From contig JADZGB010000043.1 of the NCBI GenBank assembly GCA_020854105.1, positions 310,001-374,000 of the forward strand: a stretch of DNA of 64,000 bases, given 5' to 3'. This document shows positions 62,777 through 64,000 of the stretch, one piece after another. The notes beneath the pieces were generated by a model. The model saw only the letters and a list, made by a program, of their open reading frames with translations. It made no database searches and was not told the origin of the DNA. A program made the translations under genes and the position numbers. Within the stretch, counting starts at the first letter, position 1; each line of letters starts with the position of its first letter. Origin of the DNA: Burkholderiales bacterium. Lineage in GTDB: Bacteria > Pseudomonadota > Gammaproteobacteria > Burkholderiales > SHXO01.

Positions 62777-64000
62777 ATGCCGCGTTTCATACGGCAACCC
62801 ATCCGCTCCCTCGTGAGCGTTCCCTTGCTTGCGCTCGCGCTGTACGGCACCCCGACCGGTGCACAGGAGCCGCTGTCGCTGGAGGCCGCGCAGCGCGCCG
62901 CGGTTTCCCGTTCGCGTGAACTGGCGGGCAAGGAGTCTGCCGCCGCAGCCGCTCGCGAGATGAGCGTGGCAGCCGGCCGGCTGCCCGACCCCATGCTGCA
63001 GCTGGGCATCGACAACCTGCCGGTCAACGGCTCGGACAGCTTCAGTCTCACCAGGGACTCCATGACCATGCGCCGGGTGGGCATCGCACAGGAATTCACG
63101 CGCAGCGCGAAGCGAAAGGCGGACTCGGCGCGCTATCTGCGCGAAGCCGAGAAGCTGATGGCCGAGCGCGAGGCAGCAGTTGCCGACATCCAGCGCCAGA
63201 CTGCGATGGCATGGCTCGAGCGCCATTACGCGGAGCGCACGCTTGCCGCGCTGGAGGCGCAGCAGGCGGCGGCGAGGGCCGAGATCAAGGCGGTGGAAGG
63301 GGCCTATCGCGCCGAACGCGGCACGCAGGCCGACGTGATCGCAGCGCACGCCGTCGTGTCCGAGCTGGAGGACCGGCGCGCGGAGCAGGCGCAGCGCATC
63401 GCGAAGAGCAAGGTGGCGCTCGCCCGCTGGGTCGGCGACCTCGCGCAGGCACCGCTTTCCGGGGCACCACGGCTCGATACCCTGCCGCACGATGAAGGCA
63501 CCATGCTTCACGTGCTGTCCGGGCACCCTGCGCTGCTCGCCCTGAAGAAGCAGCACGAAGTGGCGCTCGCGCAAGCCGATCTGGCCCGTGCCAACAGGAA
63601 GAGCGACTGGACCGTCGAGGTCAACTACGCGCAGCGCGGCTCGGCCTTCTCGAACATGGTCTCGGTGGGCGTGTCGATTCCGCTGCAGTGGAATCAGCGG
63701 CGCCGGCAGGACCGGGAGCTGGCCGCCCGGCTCGCCCTGGCGGACGACGCACTTGCCAGGCAGGAGGAGGCGCAACGCGTGCACGCCGCCGAAGTGCAGT
63801 CACTGCTCGCCGACTGGCGGGCGCTGCGGGCACGTGCCGATCGCTACCGCGGCGATCTCGTGCCGCTCACCCGGGAGCGCACGCGTGCCACGCTCGCTGC
63901 GTACGCGGGCGGCAAGGCGAACCTCGCCGACCTCACCACCGCCCGGCGCGCAGAGCTGGATGCGGCGTTGCGCGCCCTCGAACTCGAAGCGCAGGCCGCG
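62777..64000 (+). CDS. TolC-family outer-membrane efflux protein (CusC/CzcC-like), 3'-truncated by window edge
   Basis: 408 codons with no stop before the window ends. AGGAGG precedes ATG 62777. A signal peptide (LVSVPLLALALYGTPTGAQ) is followed by a long alpha-helical coiled-coil barrel typical of TolC proteins. Blocks include AGRLPDPMLQLGIDNLPVNG and MRRVGIAQEFTRSAKRKADSA, seen in CzcC/CusC members, and VSVGVSIPLQWNQRRRQD at the start of the second repeat. It should form the outer-membrane duct of an RND heavy-metal efflux pump whose other subunits would lie to the right. Confidence 0.88.
   Translation, partial: MPRFIRQPIRSLVSVPLLALALYGTPTGAQEPLSLEAAQRAAVSRSRELAGKESAAAAAREMSVAAGRLPDPMLQLGIDNLPVNGSDSFSLTRDSMTMRRVGIAQEFTRSAKRKADSARYLREAEKLMAEREAAVADIQRQTAMAWLERHYAERTLAALEAQQAAARAEIKAVEGAYRAERGTQADVIAAHAVVSELEDRRAEQAQRIAKSKVALARWVGDLAQAPLSGAPRLDTLPHDEGTMLHVLSGHPALLALKKQHEVALAQADLARANRKSDWTVEVNYAQRGSAFSNMVSVGVSIPLQWNQRRRQDRELAARLALADDALARQEEAQRVHAAEVQSLLADWRALRARADRYRGDLVPLTRERTRATLAAYAGGKANLADLTTARRAELDAALRALELEAQAA

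Overview
The window is GC-rich and densely packed, with overlapping stop/start codons. A membrane-bound nitrate reductase operon, an osmoregulated periplasmic glucan (OPG) operon, fused indolepyruvate:ferredoxin oxidoreductases and branched-chain-amino-acid-type (Liv) ABC transporters together suggest a proteobacterium, most likely a betaproteobacterium able to respire nitrate. This assignment is inferred from gene content only; no rRNA or tRNA gene is visible.

Layout. 1-4163: the 3' part of an ebo-type metabolite-export cluster (eboB, eboD, eboE, eboC) followed by a ferredoxin. 4231-6769: a GGDEF-EAL signalling protein with a 14-bp tandem repeat at its 3' end. 6882-42243: a large catabolic region holding two IlvD/Edd dehydratases, two fused 2-oxoacid:ferredoxin oxidoreductases, a thiolase, two Liv-type ABC transporters, a MalT-like LuxR regulator, two enolase-superfamily enzymes, three crotonase-fold proteins, an acyl-CoA dehydrogenase, an alpha-methylacyl-CoA racemase and two SDRs. 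It is interrupted at 32.5-33.1 kb by decayed insertion-sequence fragments. 42368-47680: opgG-opgH-opgD. 47701-50053: a divergent MFS transporter/SDR pair. 50214-52291: a CBS-domain protein, a PAP2 phosphatase and a sugar O-acetyltransferase. 52588-60821: narGHJI with a parvulin-type isomerase and two tiny genes. 61129-64000: a dienelactone-hydrolase-like protein, then a small secreted Cys/His protein and a truncated TolC-family gene that look like the start of a metal-efflux operon.

The main discovery is a 16-bp palindrome, consensus TCGTCSGWWCSGACGA. It occurs eight times between 6.8 and 38.7 kb, each copy 69-108 bp upstream of a start codon of a catabolic transcription unit: ilvD1, ilvD2, thiolase/IOR1, SDR, the LuxR gene itself, the second liv operon, the racemase/beta-oxidation operon, and IOR2. 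No copy was found in the ebo, opg or nar regions. These units therefore look like one regulon. The MalT-like LuxR protein at 21698-24421 is the obvious candidate regulator.

Proposed joint function (inference): the Liv systems import a carboxylic acid. IlvD/Edd or enolase-superfamily dehydratases turn hydroxylated acids into 2-oxoacids, and the ferredoxin-dependent oxidoreductases convert those into acyl-CoAs. A branched-chain beta-oxidation set (racemase, IVD/LCAD-type dehydrogenase, crotonases, 2,4-dienoyl-CoA-reductase-like SDR, HSD10-like SDR, thiolase) then degrades the acyl-CoAs. The natural substrate cannot be read from the sequence.
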